Positions 10,001 to 18,180 are shown, counted from the stretch's first letter. The stretch is DNA of 64,000 nucleotides from Nannocystis sp. RBIL2 (GCF_026626745.1 NZ_JAPNJW010000002.1:4116151-4180150), one strand, 5' to 3'. Notes: generated by a model not told the origin, from the sequence alone. A program made the numbers and translations.

Positions 10001-10624
10001 GGCGACGCACAGGACGATCGCGTGCAGCGGCTGGCTGCGCTTGTTCAGCAGCTTGAGCTCCGCGAGCCACGACTTGCGCAGGTCCTCGCGGTGCGCGAGC
10101 GCGTGCGGGACCTCGACGAACACCGCCTGGCCCGGGGCGCTGAACAGCCGCGGACGGTCCTCGGGCGCGGCGCTGGCGTCGGCGCCTTTTACGGGGCCGT
10201 TGTGGTCGTACTCCGGCAGGCGCTTCGGGTGCGGCCCGCCGAGCAGGCGCGTCTTGCCCTGGCCCTGCAGGCCGAGCACCGCGACCCACGGCGTGTCGGC
10301 GCGGGCGCTGACGAAGCGCGGCCGCGCCGGCGCGGTCGACTTCTGGTGGCGCTCGACGTGCTTGATGGTGGCCGCGACGTCGCGCAGCCGGTTGTCGAAG
10401 TCGAGCTGCTCCTGGCTGGCCTTCGGGTTGGCCTTGTCGACCGCCGCCTTCTTGGCCCGCAAGAAGTTGATGAAGGTGACGATGCCGGCGATGAGGACGA
10501 CGACCGCCATCAGCGCCGCCGTCCACCACACGTACTCCTGCGGCAGCCTGAGGTAGCGGACCGCGGCGACGACGGCGGCGATCGCCGCGCCGGCGAACGT
10601 CAGGACGTAGATCATCCCCTTCAC
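7061..10624 (-). CDS. tssM: TssM (IcmF) inner-membrane T6SS protein
   Basis: 1187 residues. I chose GTG 10624: it overlaps the tssL stop as GTGA and has GGAGGG six bases upstream; ATG 10615 is the alternative. Two N-terminal membrane segments (about residues 5-22 and 34-54) precede a cytoplasmic domain with a Walker A loop GLQGQGKT (118-125). A third membrane segment lies near KRVAVGASLGMVGLYVAL. A long periplasmic IcmF-related region follows, ending in a beta-rich domain. With TssL and TssJ it forms the trans-envelope complex. The P-loop looks intact, unlike some TssM proteins that have lost ATP binding. It is co-transcribed with tssL and tssC. Confidence 0.93.
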   Translation of the reverse strand: MKGMIYVLTFAGAAIAAVVAAVRYLRLPQEYVWWTAALMAVVVLIAGIVTFINFLRAKKAAVDKANPKASQEQLDFDNRLRDVAATIKHVERHQKSTAPARPRFVSARADTPWVAVLGLQGQGKTRLLGGPHPKRLPEYDHNGPVKGADASAAPEDRPRLFSAPGQAVFVEVPHALAHREDLRKSWLAELKLLNKRSQPLHAIVLCVAADDLVTAADPIARAGEIGDLLAAEVSDLVTNLQVHVPVFLVVTRLDRLSGFGDVLAAFENLSAPLGFELPDGRSEELAVKELRSRFDALAGWLDRRALRLLSRFREPDPPRQGRIYTLVQQIAGMQEPLAAIAQRVLAARGGDPVRLRGVFLTSALQDGEPVVDAVLENLAKKTRGNFTPALPDPASSKRIFAEELVGTHVLRAGGLARRTTRALQRSTFKRVAVGASLGMVGLYVALDSAGAAGRNRELNQQTADASAAAAAELGGRRRVPVESGKIVPLRELLARWEDESGDDRDDVREWGLFRDEVVPPLRTFYKKAMFAGVTSTLRDKAEAELRDFAARFESPELIPDIEDRVRNRLSLRFYLLVTGDKKNYEMQPITQESKFLRETLRIRWSGSARTQTGTAEYAAIERAVDKYIDLAQDSDFNLPREAPLIEQVQEILKREDSVRAEVDKIVDEVNGIQELSKINLRTLTGLPDLENDGTEVRAAFTIEGWAYVKRELASALEADSWVLGLDQAQASSRQRRRGAEMRTEYFKMYTEEWRRFIQRTRIAPPTSLDEGKRLMGELVKGPRLPLWRVFAELKRHSEITDDYDYGDNKSLMALLSKDKDKNTGGLVKADAVRKEFARLVIFGVAPEGKEGAAGLDQYHGRLKELRDAIGKALENKEEEKALVEQLRGAIDFTKSLVQDAELDTWTAGTTKLLVTPLEELLRMLVRDQGTGAVADWCARIVDPMYERFDGRYPFAADSRSDAAVADFEEFFHPENGFIRKAREELLSGYVVLEGNTVELRDRGRNDGPKLDSGVIRFLNRAQDIGTVFFQNEELRVDFELILACNPQVSKVEVSIEGKKIDFACGNEKPTLMRWPGKEEHGASLKAYGRQGNKVLAMSGEWGLFELLEKPPSAVPEFKGDEVINFRFDMTSYNLGQLDVRVRPRRVRGGTAFFGLPNGSKQFLSLVRAADVLPPKRLFTNMTPCGGS

Positions 10625-11289
10625 GGCACGCCCTCCTGCAGCCGGCCCGCCAGCGCGTCGGCGTCCTCGGACAGCTCGCTCTCGTAGCCGCACAGCAGCG
10701 CGACCGAGAACAGCAGCGCGATCGCGCCGATCCAGACGGCGATGTTACTGGTGCGACTCGGACGCTTCCACTCGGCCTCGGCCGGCGGCGGCAGCCCGTC
10801 CTCGAGCGCGAGCCGGTCCTTCAGCTTGTCGCCGACGCGGCGGCACAATTCGTCGAAGCCGCGCTCGTTCGACCGCGCGACGTACTTGCCGCGGAACCCG
10901 AGGAACAGGCAGGTCGCGTACACCTGCAGCACGTCGAGCGCGTCCTCGTCGTCGCGGCGGGCGCCGAGCAGCTTCTCGAGGTGGACGAAGAAGTTCTCGC
11001 CGGCCCGGACCTCGTTGAAGTAGTCGCGCTGCAGCAGGTGGTCGACCCAGAAGTCGGCGACCGGACCCGGGGTGGCCTGGGCGACCTCGTCGATGAAGGC
11101 GACCAGCGCGTACTTGATGAGCCGGGCGTTCTCGGCCCCGAACCCGGCCTTGCGCGCCGCGGCCTCGGTGCTCTCGACCTGGTCGACCGCGCTGCGGTGG
11201 AGCGTCGCCACGTCGGCGACGCCCTCCGGCTGATTCAGCAGGAGCGCGTGGTCGAAGCAGACCCGCGTCACCTCGTAGATCCGGTGCAT
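10621..11289 (-). CDS. tssL: TssL (DotU/IcmH) T6SS inner-membrane protein
   Basis: 222 residues from ATG 11289. It has the DotU fold signature: the region LIKYALVAFIDEVA, DFWVDHLLQRDYFNEVRAGENFF and VYATCLFLGFRGKY. A single C-terminal transmembrane helix (IAVWIGAIALLFSVALLCG) follows, as in tail-anchored TssL. A short periplasmic tail of about 20 residues follows; there is no OmpA-like peptidoglycan-binding extension. It pairs with TssM and TssK. It lies 3 bases after tssK and its stop overlaps the tssM start. Confidence 0.93.
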   Translation of the reverse strand: MHRIYEVTRVCFDHALLLNQPEGVADVATLHRSAVDQVESTEAAARKAGFGAENARLIKYALVAFIDEVAQATPGPVADFWVDHLLQRDYFNEVRAGENFFVHLEKLLGARRDDEDALDVLQVYATCLFLGFRGKYVARSNERGFDELCRRVGDKLKDRLALEDGLPPPAEAEWKRPSRTSNIAVWIGAIALLFSVALLCGYESELSEDADALAGRLQEGVP

Positions 11290-11292
11290 GCG

Positions 11293-12657
11293 CTAGTCCT
11301 CCCGCGCCAAGATCCCCATGAGCGTGACCTTGGCCCGCCGCGGGTCGTAGGGCGGCTTGATGTAGATGGCGATGGTCCGCTCGTTGAGGATCTCGCGCCA
11401 GTGCGGGTCGTCGGTGGTGACCATGAAGTAGACCTGCCGCGGCCGGATCGGGATCTCCGGCGGCGGGCGGTGGGCGGTCTTCAGCGGCACGCCGAGCACG
11501 TTGTTCTTCACGACCAGCGGGATGCGCTTCCAGCTGGCGATCTTGGCCAGCTCGGGCACCTCGTTGGCGACCTGCTGCTGCTCGCCCTCGGCCTCGACCG
11601 CGAGCACCCACTGCGTGCAGCGCTGCAGGCGATCGTCGCGGAGCTCGCCGATCCACGAGTTGTCCTGGCGGGCCCGCAGCGGCACCGTCACGAACGCCTC
11701 CTGGATCACGAGGCCCAGCAGCCGCTTGATCTCGTTCGTCAGCTTGCCGAACGCGCCCTGCAGGTCGTTGTACTGGAACGCCGGCAGCTCGGCCGGGTCG
11801 CCCTCCGACGAGAACGTCATCAGCGCGCCGCACAGCCGCGACAGCTCGACGTACACCGGCCACGGCGACGTCGCCGGCGCCTCGCTGAAGTGCTTGAGCA
11901 CCGGGATCGCGCCGCTCAAGGTCTGCAGGAAGAGGTAGCGGGTGATGTCCTGGGCGTTGAACTCGATGCGCACGCCGTCGCGGGTGCGCCGCTCCTCGGC
12001 GAGGCGGCGCCGCTTGGTCACCGACAGGCTGAGCAGGTCCTGCAGCGAGGCGAGCAGCGCCGGCGCGGCGCCGATCGTCAGGCACGGCGGGATGTACTCG
12101 TCGTTGAGGCGGAACCCGCCGGTCTCGTCGCGCACGATCTCGGCGACCTTGATCGCGGCGTAGTCGTCGCGCGGCTCGCTGCCGAACAGCAGCACCAGGT
12201 TAGGCTCGCTGAACTGCAGCTCGCGCTCGCTGCGGGCCAGAGTCAGGTCGAACACGTTGCGCGTGACCGTCTTGTAGCGCTGCAGCCCCGCGGTGACCTC
12301 GGCGCCGGCGTAGTTGGCCACGCCCTCGCGCAGGGTCGGCAGGGCCAGGAACACCTCGACCGAGCGCATGCTCGGCGGGAACGCCGGGCCGATCGGCCGG
12401 CTCGCCGGGCGGCTCTGGCTGGTCGCCTCGAACATCACGGCGGTGCCGTCGGGCAGGACGCCGCGGAAGGCGGTGAGCGCCAGCTGGCCCGCCTTGATCG
12501 CGCCGGCGTCGAACGAGATCGCCGCGACGCCCCAGCTCAGCGCGGTCATCACCCCCAGCCGCGCCGCCAGGTTCTGCTCGTGATACAGGTCCTGCTGCTG
12601 CATGTGCTGCGGGCACAGCAGCATCCCCTCGTTCCACACGGGTCGTCCGCTCAGCAT
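11293..12657 (-). CDS. tssK: TssK T6SS baseplate-membrane connector
   Basis: 454 residues from ATG 12657. The N-terminus carries the TssK hallmark VWNEGMLLCPQHMQQQDLY. Later family regions are SVEVFLALPTLREGV, PCLTIGAAPALLASL, and near the C-terminus PPPEIPIRPRQVYFMV. TssK trimers link the cytoplasmic baseplate to TssL/TssM. Length is normal for the family. It sits 19 bases downstream of tssJ and 3 bases upstream of tssL, within one operon. Confidence 0.93.
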   Translation of the reverse strand: MLSGRPVWNEGMLLCPQHMQQQDLYHEQNLAARLGVMTALSWGVAAISFDAGAIKAGQLALTAFRGVLPDGTAVMFEATSQSRPASRPIGPAFPPSMRSVEVFLALPTLREGVANYAGAEVTAGLQRYKTVTRNVFDLTLARSERELQFSEPNLVLLFGSEPRDDYAAIKVAEIVRDETGGFRLNDEYIPPCLTIGAAPALLASLQDLLSLSVTKRRRLAEERRTRDGVRIEFNAQDITRYLFLQTLSGAIPVLKHFSEAPATSPWPVYVELSRLCGALMTFSSEGDPAELPAFQYNDLQGAFGKLTNEIKRLLGLVIQEAFVTVPLRARQDNSWIGELRDDRLQRCTQWVLAVEAEGEQQQVANEVPELAKIASWKRIPLVVKNNVLGVPLKTAHRPPPEIPIRPRQVYFMVTTDDPHWREILNERTIAIYIKPPYDPRRAKVTLMGILARED

Positions 12658-12676
12658 CGCGTCATCCTCTCCAGTC

Positions 12677-13474
12677 CTAGCGTCCGGGCAGCTTCGGGGC
12701 GGTGGGCGCCGTCGGCTTCGACGGCATGCTCGGGGCCGACGGGGCGCTCGGCGTCGACGGGGTCGACGGCGTCGTCGGGGTCTTCGGCACCTGCGGCGTC
12801 TTCGGCACCTTCGGCATCTCGGCCTTCTTTTTCTTCTTCTTCGGCTTCTTCTTGGCCGTCGACGGCGCCGCGCACACCGTCTCGAAGGTCGACAGCTCGA
12901 AGCCCGACGGCGCGAACGCCCCGCCGGTCAGCTCGCTGCGCTCGAGCGAGACGTAGAGGCACGGCAGCCGCGGCTCCTCGTCCTCGGCCACCGCGGCGCA
13001 CTGGTCCTCGCGGGTGTTCGGCGGCACCGCCATCGAGGCGTACCAGGCCGAGCCGATCTTCTCGCGGAACTGGGCCACCACCACCAGGTGCGTGGTGTTC
13101 GGCTTGAGCGCGATGGTCATCTTGTCGCGCGTCAGCTTGTCGGCCGTCGACGGGTAGGCGACCAGCTCGCGCTTGTCGATGAACTCGTCGCCGAACACCT
13201 TCTCGCCCTCGGTCGCCATCGCGTCCGGGTCGAGCGGCTGATCGAGGCTGGTGATGCCCTTCAGCTGGTAGACCACCAGCGTCGTCGGCCACGACTCGCC
13301 GCCCTCGCCGACGTTGACCACGTCGGACACCTGGACCAGCGCCTGCACGCCCGGCTGGGCCTCGCACGGCGGCTTCGACTCGTCACCGGCCCGGCAGCCG
13401 AACGCCGCCGCGGCCAACACCAGCGCCGCGGGCCACACGACCGCCGACGGCACCCTTCCCTCGCGCCCTGTCAC
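12677..13474 (-). CDS. tssJ: TssJ outer-membrane T6SS lipoprotein with basic and Pro/Ser/Thr tail
   Basis: 265 residues from GTG 13474. The signal peptide AALVLAAAAFGC ends in a lipobox, so the mature protein is a lipoprotein. The TssJ core contains ALVQVSDVVNVGEGGESWPT, VVYQLKGITSLDQ, LTRDKMTIALKPNTTHLVVV and VAQFREKIGSAWY. TssJ anchors the TssM C-terminal domain to the outer membrane. Two things are odd: a long insertion with paired cysteines after the core, and a C-terminal tail of a lysine cluster (KKKPKKKKKK) followed by about 45 residues of Pro-Ser/Thr/Ala repeats. Usual TssJ is about 160-180 residues, so the tail is an extension. Confidence 0.85.
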   Translation of the reverse strand: MTGREGRVPSAVVWPAALVLAAAAFGCRAGDESKPPCEAQPGVQALVQVSDVVNVGEGGESWPTTLVVYQLKGITSLDQPLDPDAMATEGEKVFGDEFIDKRELVAYPSTADKLTRDKMTIALKPNTTHLVVVAQFREKIGSAWYASMAVPPNTREDQCAAVAEDEEPRLPCLYVSLERSELTGGAFAPSGFELSTFETVCAAPSTAKKKPKKKKKKAEMPKVPKTPQVPKTPTTPSTPSTPSAPSAPSMPSKPTAPTAPKLPGR

Positions 13475-13563
13475 AGCGGCGAACTTAGCAGAAACCGCCG
13501 CAGCTCTAGCACGACGATTCGCCGTGCTCGATGCCGCTCACGCGCCGCAGGGGCGCGAGCGCG

Positions 13564-15321
13564 TCACACCAGCGTGGGTGTGACACCGGTCGACTGCAGC
13601 GCCGACTCGTCGTCGCCGCGCGCGAACAGCTCCACGAGATCGCCGCGCCGCAGCTCCGCCACCTGCGCGACGATATCGCGCCCCGACAGCGAGCGACGCA
13701 GCGCCACCACCACGTCGAAGCAGCCCGCCACGTAGGCCCGCAGGTGCGCCGGATCGGCGCCCGCCGACGTCAGCGCCAGCGTCGCCTGCATCCGCTCGAG
13801 CCCGACCTCGACGTTGTCGGCCGCGAGCACCGCGATCGTCGCCCCGCCGGGGCGCCTCGCCGTCGCGCACAGCTCCGCGACCTCGACCCCGCCGACGTCC
13901 TGTACGAACAGAAAGTCGGGTCGCATCCGCGCCGCGCTGCGCACCGCCGCGGCGGCGTCGCGCCCCGCGTCGAGGACGATCGCCCGGCTCGCCAGCGCCG
14001 CCGGCACCGGACCGCGGTGGACCACGACCACCCGGACGTCGCCCGGCAGCTCCATCGCCATCGCCCCGAGCAGCGCGGTCGCGTCGGCGCGGGTCGATGA
14101 ACACACAAGGAAATTGAGGCGCTGCCGCAGCGCCGCCGCCAGCATCTCGGCGGCCGCGGGCGACAGCGTCTTGCGCTCGCCGAGCTGCGCCAGCGACAGC
14201 GTGTCGCCCGCCGCGCGGCTCAGCACGAGGATCGGGCCGGAGGCGGCGATCGGTCGCCCGACGGCGTGGACTGCCACGCCGGCCTCGGTGACGCCGTCGA
14301 CGATCGGCGCGGTCGCGGTGGTGCGCGTGCCGATCAGCCGCTCGAGCGCCAGGCCGACCGCCTGCTCGCACGAGAAGCGGGCCGGATGGCGCGAGCGCTG
14401 CTCGCCGCGCCGGACCTCGATGTGGCTCGCGCCGGAGACCAGCACCTCCGACACCGCGGCGTCGGCGAGGATGTCGTCGAGGGGACCGGTGCCCGCGACC
14501 TCCTGCGCCAGCCAGTCGATCCACTGCCGCCGCTGGCGGGGGTCGGCCATCGTCAGCGTGCGCTCGACGATCTCGCGCGCGGCCGCGAGCGCGCGGACTC
14601 GCGCTTGCGGCCCCGGGGGCTCGCCGAGCAGCGCCTCCGAGGTCTGGCGGAACGCCAGCGCGAGCGCGTCGTCGAGCGTGCGCGGCGGCTCCGGATCGGG
14701 CTCGGTGCGGCGCGGCGCGACGGCGGTGCGGCGCATATCCGCGCCGTAGGGCCGGGCCGGCGCGTCGGCGGTCTCCGGGGAGATCCGGAACGATCCGCTG
14801 CCGGGCGGGCCGACCTGCTCGACCATGCGCACGGGCACGTCCTGCGCCGCGATCGGATCGGCGGGCGTCGGCTCGGCCGAGCCGAGCAGCAGATCGGGCG
14901 GCTCGCCGATCGGCTCCGGACCGCCCTGGAACTCGTCGTACTCGCCCGGCTCCTGGCCCTCGCCGTAGGCCTGCGGGTCCTCGAAGTCGGGCCCCGCCGA
15001 GTACGACTCCTGGACCTCGTGGCCCTCCTCGGCCCGCTCGAAGTGGAGCGTGAACACGCCGATGTCGACGGCGTCGTGCGGCGCGAGCACCACCGGGCCC
15101 CGCACCATCTCGCCGTTGACGAAGGTGCCGTTGGTCGAGTTGTTGTCGACCAGCACGATGCCCTCTTCGTTCTCGATCACGCGGGCGTGGACGCTGGACA
15201 CGCGGTTGTTGGGCAACACCACGTGGTTGCGGTCGACGCGACCGACCGTGATCTGCGGCAGCGTGAACTCGTGAACCTCGTCCTGGCTGGAGTCTTGGCG
15301 GCGGATCGTGACGCGGATCAT
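13564..15321 (-). CDS. FHA domain fused to a degenerate CpaF/VirB11-type ATPase
   Basis: 585 residues from ATG 15321. The N-terminal FHA domain (about 1-100) shows ITVGRVDRNHVV, RVSSVHARVIENE and DNNSTNGTFVNGE, the phosphothreonine-reading surface. An acidic/Pro-rich linker follows. The C-terminal region (about 250-560) aligns by eye with CpaF/TadA ATPases: GTGPLDDILADAAVSEVLVSG, then RLNFLVCSSTRADATALLGA in place of the Walker A, then MRPDFLFVQDVGGVEVAEL in place of RPDRIIVGEVRG. The P-loop glycines and lysine are gone, so ATP hydrolysis is unlikely. It lies 89 bases upstream of tssJ and probably heads that operon, suggesting a phospho-dependent T6SS scaffold. Similar FHA/CpaF-like proteins occur in myxobacteria, but its role is unknown to me. 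Confidence 0.7.
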   Translation of the reverse strand: MIRVTIRRQDSSQDEVHEFTLPQITVGRVDRNHVVLPNNRVSSVHARVIENEEGIVLVDNNSTNGTFVNGEMVRGPVVLAPHDAVDIGVFTLHFERAEEGHEVQESYSAGPDFEDPQAYGEGQEPGEYDEFQGGPEPIGEPPDLLLGSAEPTPADPIAAQDVPVRMVEQVGPPGSGSFRISPETADAPARPYGADMRRTAVAPRRTEPDPEPPRTLDDALALAFRQTSEALLGEPPGPQARVRALAAAREIVERTLTMADPRQRRQWIDWLAQEVAGTGPLDDILADAAVSEVLVSGASHIEVRRGEQRSRHPARFSCEQAVGLALERLIGTRTTATAPIVDGVTEAGVAVHAVGRPIAASGPILVLSRAAGDTLSLAQLGERKTLSPAAAEMLAAALRQRLNFLVCSSTRADATALLGAMAMELPGDVRVVVVHRGPVPAALASRAIVLDAGRDAAAAVRSAARMRPDFLFVQDVGGVEVAELCATARRPGGATIAVLAADNVEVGLERMQATLALTSAGADPAHLRAYVAGCFDVVVALRRSLSGRDIVAQVAELRRGDLVELFARGDDESALQSTGVTPTLV

Positions 15322-15426
15322 CAGTGGTTGCTCCCGCGCGCGCGCGGCGGCCTGCTCGACATGATTGACTCGAGTCGGGCGGGCAAGGTAAGGCCTATGG
15401 TACCCATGAGCCAGGTGGATCGGCAC

Positions 15427-16092
15427 ATGAATCTGCGGGCGCCTTCGAACTCTGTCCTTCGAGGCAAGCTCGCCTGGTGTCGACCCCTGGCGGTGCTCCT
15501 CCTCACGGCTCTGACCGTGAGCGCATGCGCTCGCCGGCTCGATCTCACTCCGGGCGAGCTCGGACGCATCAAAGAGAAGGACTCCGAGCTCAAGACCCTG
15601 CGCGTGGTCCCCAACAAGAAGCTCATCTCGATCTACCGCGAGTCGTCGGTCAATCAGAGCTACGACGTCACCAAGCGCAAGATCACCGAGCGCGGCGCCT
15701 ACCGCCCGCTCGAGCGCATCATCGGCAAGAACACCCCGGGCAAGGTCCTCTCGACCACCGAGCACAACGGCATGCCGGTGCTGTGGGTCAGCTTCGACAA
15801 CGAGTGCGAGGACACCGCCTGCGCCTACGCCTTCGCCCAGACGGAGCTCGATCGCTACACCCTCATCAAGGTGCCCGACCGCGAGAAGTTCGACGAGCCG
15901 GTCAGCTACCGCCGTAACACCTTCAAGCGCAACCAGCTGCGCTACACCAAGCAACGCTCGCTGGCCGAGGCCAACGAGGTGTTCGCGGTGGTCCGCAAGT
16001 CCGGCAAGGTCCTCACGATCGACCTGCAGATCCGCAAGGACACCTACCGCCCGACCCGCTCCGCCGTCGAGCGCGCCGGCGGCGCCGACTGA
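15427..16092 (+). CDS. Lipoprotein of unknown function in T6SS locus
   Basis: 221 residues from ATG 15427, chosen for AGGTGG eight bases upstream; ATGs at 15361, 15397 and 15406 are in frame. The signal peptide PLAVLLLTALTVSAC ends in a good lipobox. The mature protein is basic and mixed alpha/beta, with GMPVLWVSFDNECEDTACAY holding two cysteines that may form a disulphide. I do not recognise a family. It is divergent from the FHA/pseudo-CpaF gene, sharing a 105-base region that should hold both promoters. A hairpin at 16132-16153 follows it. Confidence 0.75.
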   Translation: MNLRAPSNSVLRGKLAWCRPLAVLLLTALTVSACARRLDLTPGELGRIKEKDSELKTLRVVPNKKLISIYRESSVNQSYDVTKRKITERGAYRPLERIIGKNTPGKVLSTTEHNGMPVLWVSFDNECEDTACAYAFAQTELDRYTLIKVPDREKFDEPVSYRRNTFKRNQLRYTKQRSLAEANEVFAVVRKSGKVLTIDLQIRKDTYRPTRSAVERAGGAD

Positions 16093-16094
16093 AC

Positions 16095-16110
16095 CTGTCC
16101 GCAAGGACAG
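16095..16110. repeat. CTGTCC-GCAA-GGACAG inverted repeat after stop codon
   Basis: A perfect 6-bp stem with a GCAA (GNRA-type) loop starts two bases after the stop of the lipoprotein gene. It belongs to the TGTCC/GGACA family seen across the window. Confidence 0.7.
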
Positions 16111-16131
16111 CTCGCACCCGGCCCGCGCGAT

Positions 16132-16153
16132 CGCCTGACCCTCGAGTCAGGCG
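16132..16153 (+). terminator. Candidate terminator hairpin CGCCTGAC-N6-GTCAGGCG
   Basis: A perfect 8-bp GC-rich stem with a 6-base loop lies 40 bases downstream of the plus-strand lipoprotein stop. There is no U-tract, so it may be a Rho-dependent or processing hairpin rather than a classical intrinsic terminator. Confidence 0.4.
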
Positions 16154-16604
16154 CTCGCGCGCCCGCGTATGCCCGGACAGCTGCCCGCCGCGAGCCTCCC
16201 GCGGCAGATCTGCTCCCGCGCCGAAGCGCCCGTTCGATCTGCCGGGCGAACCCCAGTTCGCCGGACGCCCCGGCTCGGGCGTCGATCTCGTCGGCCGCGC
16301 GTCGTCGCTGTCGATCACGGGCACCGAGACGTCGCCATCGCGTCCCGGACTCCGTCGTCCCCGCAGCGCCGCAGTCGTCCCCGCCCGTGCCCGCCGGTCC
16401 AGCTCGCCTTTCGTGACGTCCATCGGACAGAGCTCCGCCGATCACTGCGCGCCGCCCTCGAGCGAGAGGAGTCGGGGCCTCGAACGAGCATGTCTTTTTC
16501 GACATGTTCTCCGGGACACGCGATCTCCTCACCCTCCGGTCGCAGGAGCGACCGCATCGACGAGCATCACCCGGGATCGACCCGCGCTCCTGCTCTGCCG
16601 CCCT
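16154..16604. other. Intergenic region
   Basis: About 450 bases between two converging genes. No credible gene. It holds one inverted repeat at 16489-16506 (CATGTC-N6-GACATG) of the window-wide family. Confidence 0.5.
16489..16506. repeat. CATGTC-TTTTTC-GACATG inverted repeat
   Basis: Perfect 6-bp arms with a 6-base loop in the intergenic region between the two lipoprotein genes. Confidence 0.6.
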
Positions 16605-17924
16605 TCACGGATCGACGCGGTAGCGATCGATGAACGGCCCGCGGTCGTCCGACGGGTCGTCCTCGGTGCCGTTGTCGTCGAGCCACAGCGAGACCAGCAG
16701 ATCGACCGTGCCATCCGGCTGCGGATCGGCGAAGATCCCCGCGGGCTCGAGGTCGAGCGGGAACTCGATCGCCTCGTCCCCGCGCGTGCGACCGACCTGA
16801 GGATGCACCACCAGCTTGCGCGACTCGGGCAACGCGTACACCAGCGCCGGGTAGCCGCTCGCGTCGAGGTCGAGCAGCACGAGGTGGACGTAGCAGAGCT
16901 GAGGCCCGAAGGGCGACGACGTCTGAGTGGGGCCCTCGCTCTCGGTCCACGCCGCGCTCGTGGCGAAGCTGCCGTCCATACGCCCTCGCGCGATCGCAAA
17001 CACTCCCGGCGTCAGGGCCCCCATCTTGTGCGTCGTGTTCCCAGCGACGAGATCGACGATGCCGTCACCGTCCAGGTCTCGCGCGAGCACCGTGCCCGCC
17101 ACGGACGGCAACACCGGCGCGTCGGTCAGCGTCCCCGGCACGAGCAGCCCCTGCGGGTCGCTCCGCATCGTCCACACCCGCCCGAACCCGTCCACGAGCA
17201 CCAGGTCGTCGCGCCCGTCTCCGTCCAGATCGACCACCACGGTGACGATGTTGTCCTGCGCCGCGAACGGCCGGAGGTCGAGCTCTTGCTCGAGCTCGAA
17301 CAGCTCTCCCGGGGGCGCGTCGGGCTTCACGCGGAACACGTAAGCCCGGTGGAGATTGGGCGCGAACACCAGCTCCGTCGCGCCATCGCCGTCGAAGTCG
17401 GCGAACGCCCCGTCGAACCGGCTCTCCGGCTCGTCGAACTCGATGTCGTACTCCCAGGAGAGGTACCGTTCGTAGTCGAACTGGTAGCCGGGTCGGGCAT
17501 GTAGCGTGAGGCCGAGGAACGTAAACGACTGGACGTCGTACGACGAATACTCGTACTGCATGAACGCCAGCAGGTCGGTGAAGCCGTCGCCGTCGAAATC
17601 TCGCGAGCTCGCACGGTAGACCGCGTGCTGGAGCCCGTCCTCGTCGACGAACTCGCCCCGATGCACCACCTCCCAGGCGTGCGGCCGTTCGCGTATCAGC
17701 CCGAAGTGTCCGCCCAGTCCTCCGTCATCGACGTAATACTCCTGCGCGCCGTCGCCATCGAAATCACCGGGTAGCAGCACCCTTCCGGCGAAGGTCGAGG
17801 GTTTGCGCTCGACCTGCACACAGACCTCCCTGTCGACCTCGATCCCGTCGCCGCACTCAGGAAATGACGCCGGCGCGGGCTCATCACCACAAGCCAGGAC
17901 GAATCCAAGGACCCCGAGCAGCAT
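16605..17924 (-). CDS. FG-GAP/VCBS-repeat lipoprotein
   Basis: 439 residues from ATG 17924, chosen because MLLGVLGFVLACGDEP is a compact lipoprotein signal; the frame is open further upstream to 18053 without a signal-like start. The mature protein has five or more D-x-D-G-D-G calcium-loop repeats: LLPGDFDGDGAQEYY, SSRDFDGDGFTDLL, AFADFDGDGATELV, VVDLDGDGRDDLV and ARDLDGDGIVDLV. They imply an integrin-alpha-like propeller exposed on the outer membrane. It lies between two T6SS gene blocks, but nothing in the sequence ties it to secretion. It is the second protein of this type in the window. Confidence 0.8.
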   Translation of the reverse strand: MLLGVLGFVLACGDEPAPASFPECGDGIEVDREVCVQVERKPSTFAGRVLLPGDFDGDGAQEYYVDDGGLGGHFGLIRERPHAWEVVHRGEFVDEDGLQHAVYRASSRDFDGDGFTDLLAFMQYEYSSYDVQSFTFLGLTLHARPGYQFDYERYLSWEYDIEFDEPESRFDGAFADFDGDGATELVFAPNLHRAYVFRVKPDAPPGELFELEQELDLRPFAAQDNIVTVVVDLDGDGRDDLVLVDGFGRVWTMRSDPQGLLVPGTLTDAPVLPSVAGTVLARDLDGDGIVDLVAGNTTHKMGALTPGVFAIARGRMDGSFATSAAWTESEGPTQTSSPFGPQLCYVHLVLLDLDASGYPALVYALPESRKLVVHPQVGRTRGDEAIEFPLDLEPAGIFADPQPDGTVDLLVSLWLDDNGTEDDPSDDRGPFIDRYRVDP

Positions 17925-18120
17925 ATGCCGCTGCGCCTGCCCTGTCCCCGGCGCGTGTCCGTCGCCGCCGATGACCGAGCGCCGCCTCGGCATCGCCCAT
18001 GGAGGACGGCGGTGCCATCTGCCAGTATCGATGTTGGTGCGAATCCGCGGCACATCCGCCTCCTGCGCCCGTCAGGGCCACAGGAGTGGAGCACTCGTTC
18101 GCCTCTTCGGCCAACCCGCA

Positions 18121-18171
18121 CGAGTTGCGTTCCCACGCGAACTCGCGTTGGTTCCCCGCAACTCGCGTTGG
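18121..18171. repeat. Direct repeat AACTCGCGTTGG with partial inverted copy
   Basis: Two identical 12-mers at 18140-18151 and 18160-18171, 20 bases apart, with a CGAGTT at 18121 that can pair with the AACTCG of either copy. It lies just downstream of the lipoprotein stop at 18181 (minus strand), where the tssEFG-fha transcript should end, so it may be a termination or attenuation structure. Confidence 0.35.
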
Positions 18172-18180
18172 GCCTCGCGC

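Noticed and set aside
7385..10687. 1100-codon plus-strand frame opposite tssM
   Set aside because: Leu/Glu/Val/Arg/Asp-only composition typical of antisense of GC-rich coding DNA; tssM motifs are unmistakable on the other strand.
15361..15426. Earlier ATG starts (15361, 15397, 15406) for the plus-strand lipoprotein
   Set aside because: They add residues before the basic n-region of the signal peptide; ATG 15427 has the better-spaced AGGTGG.
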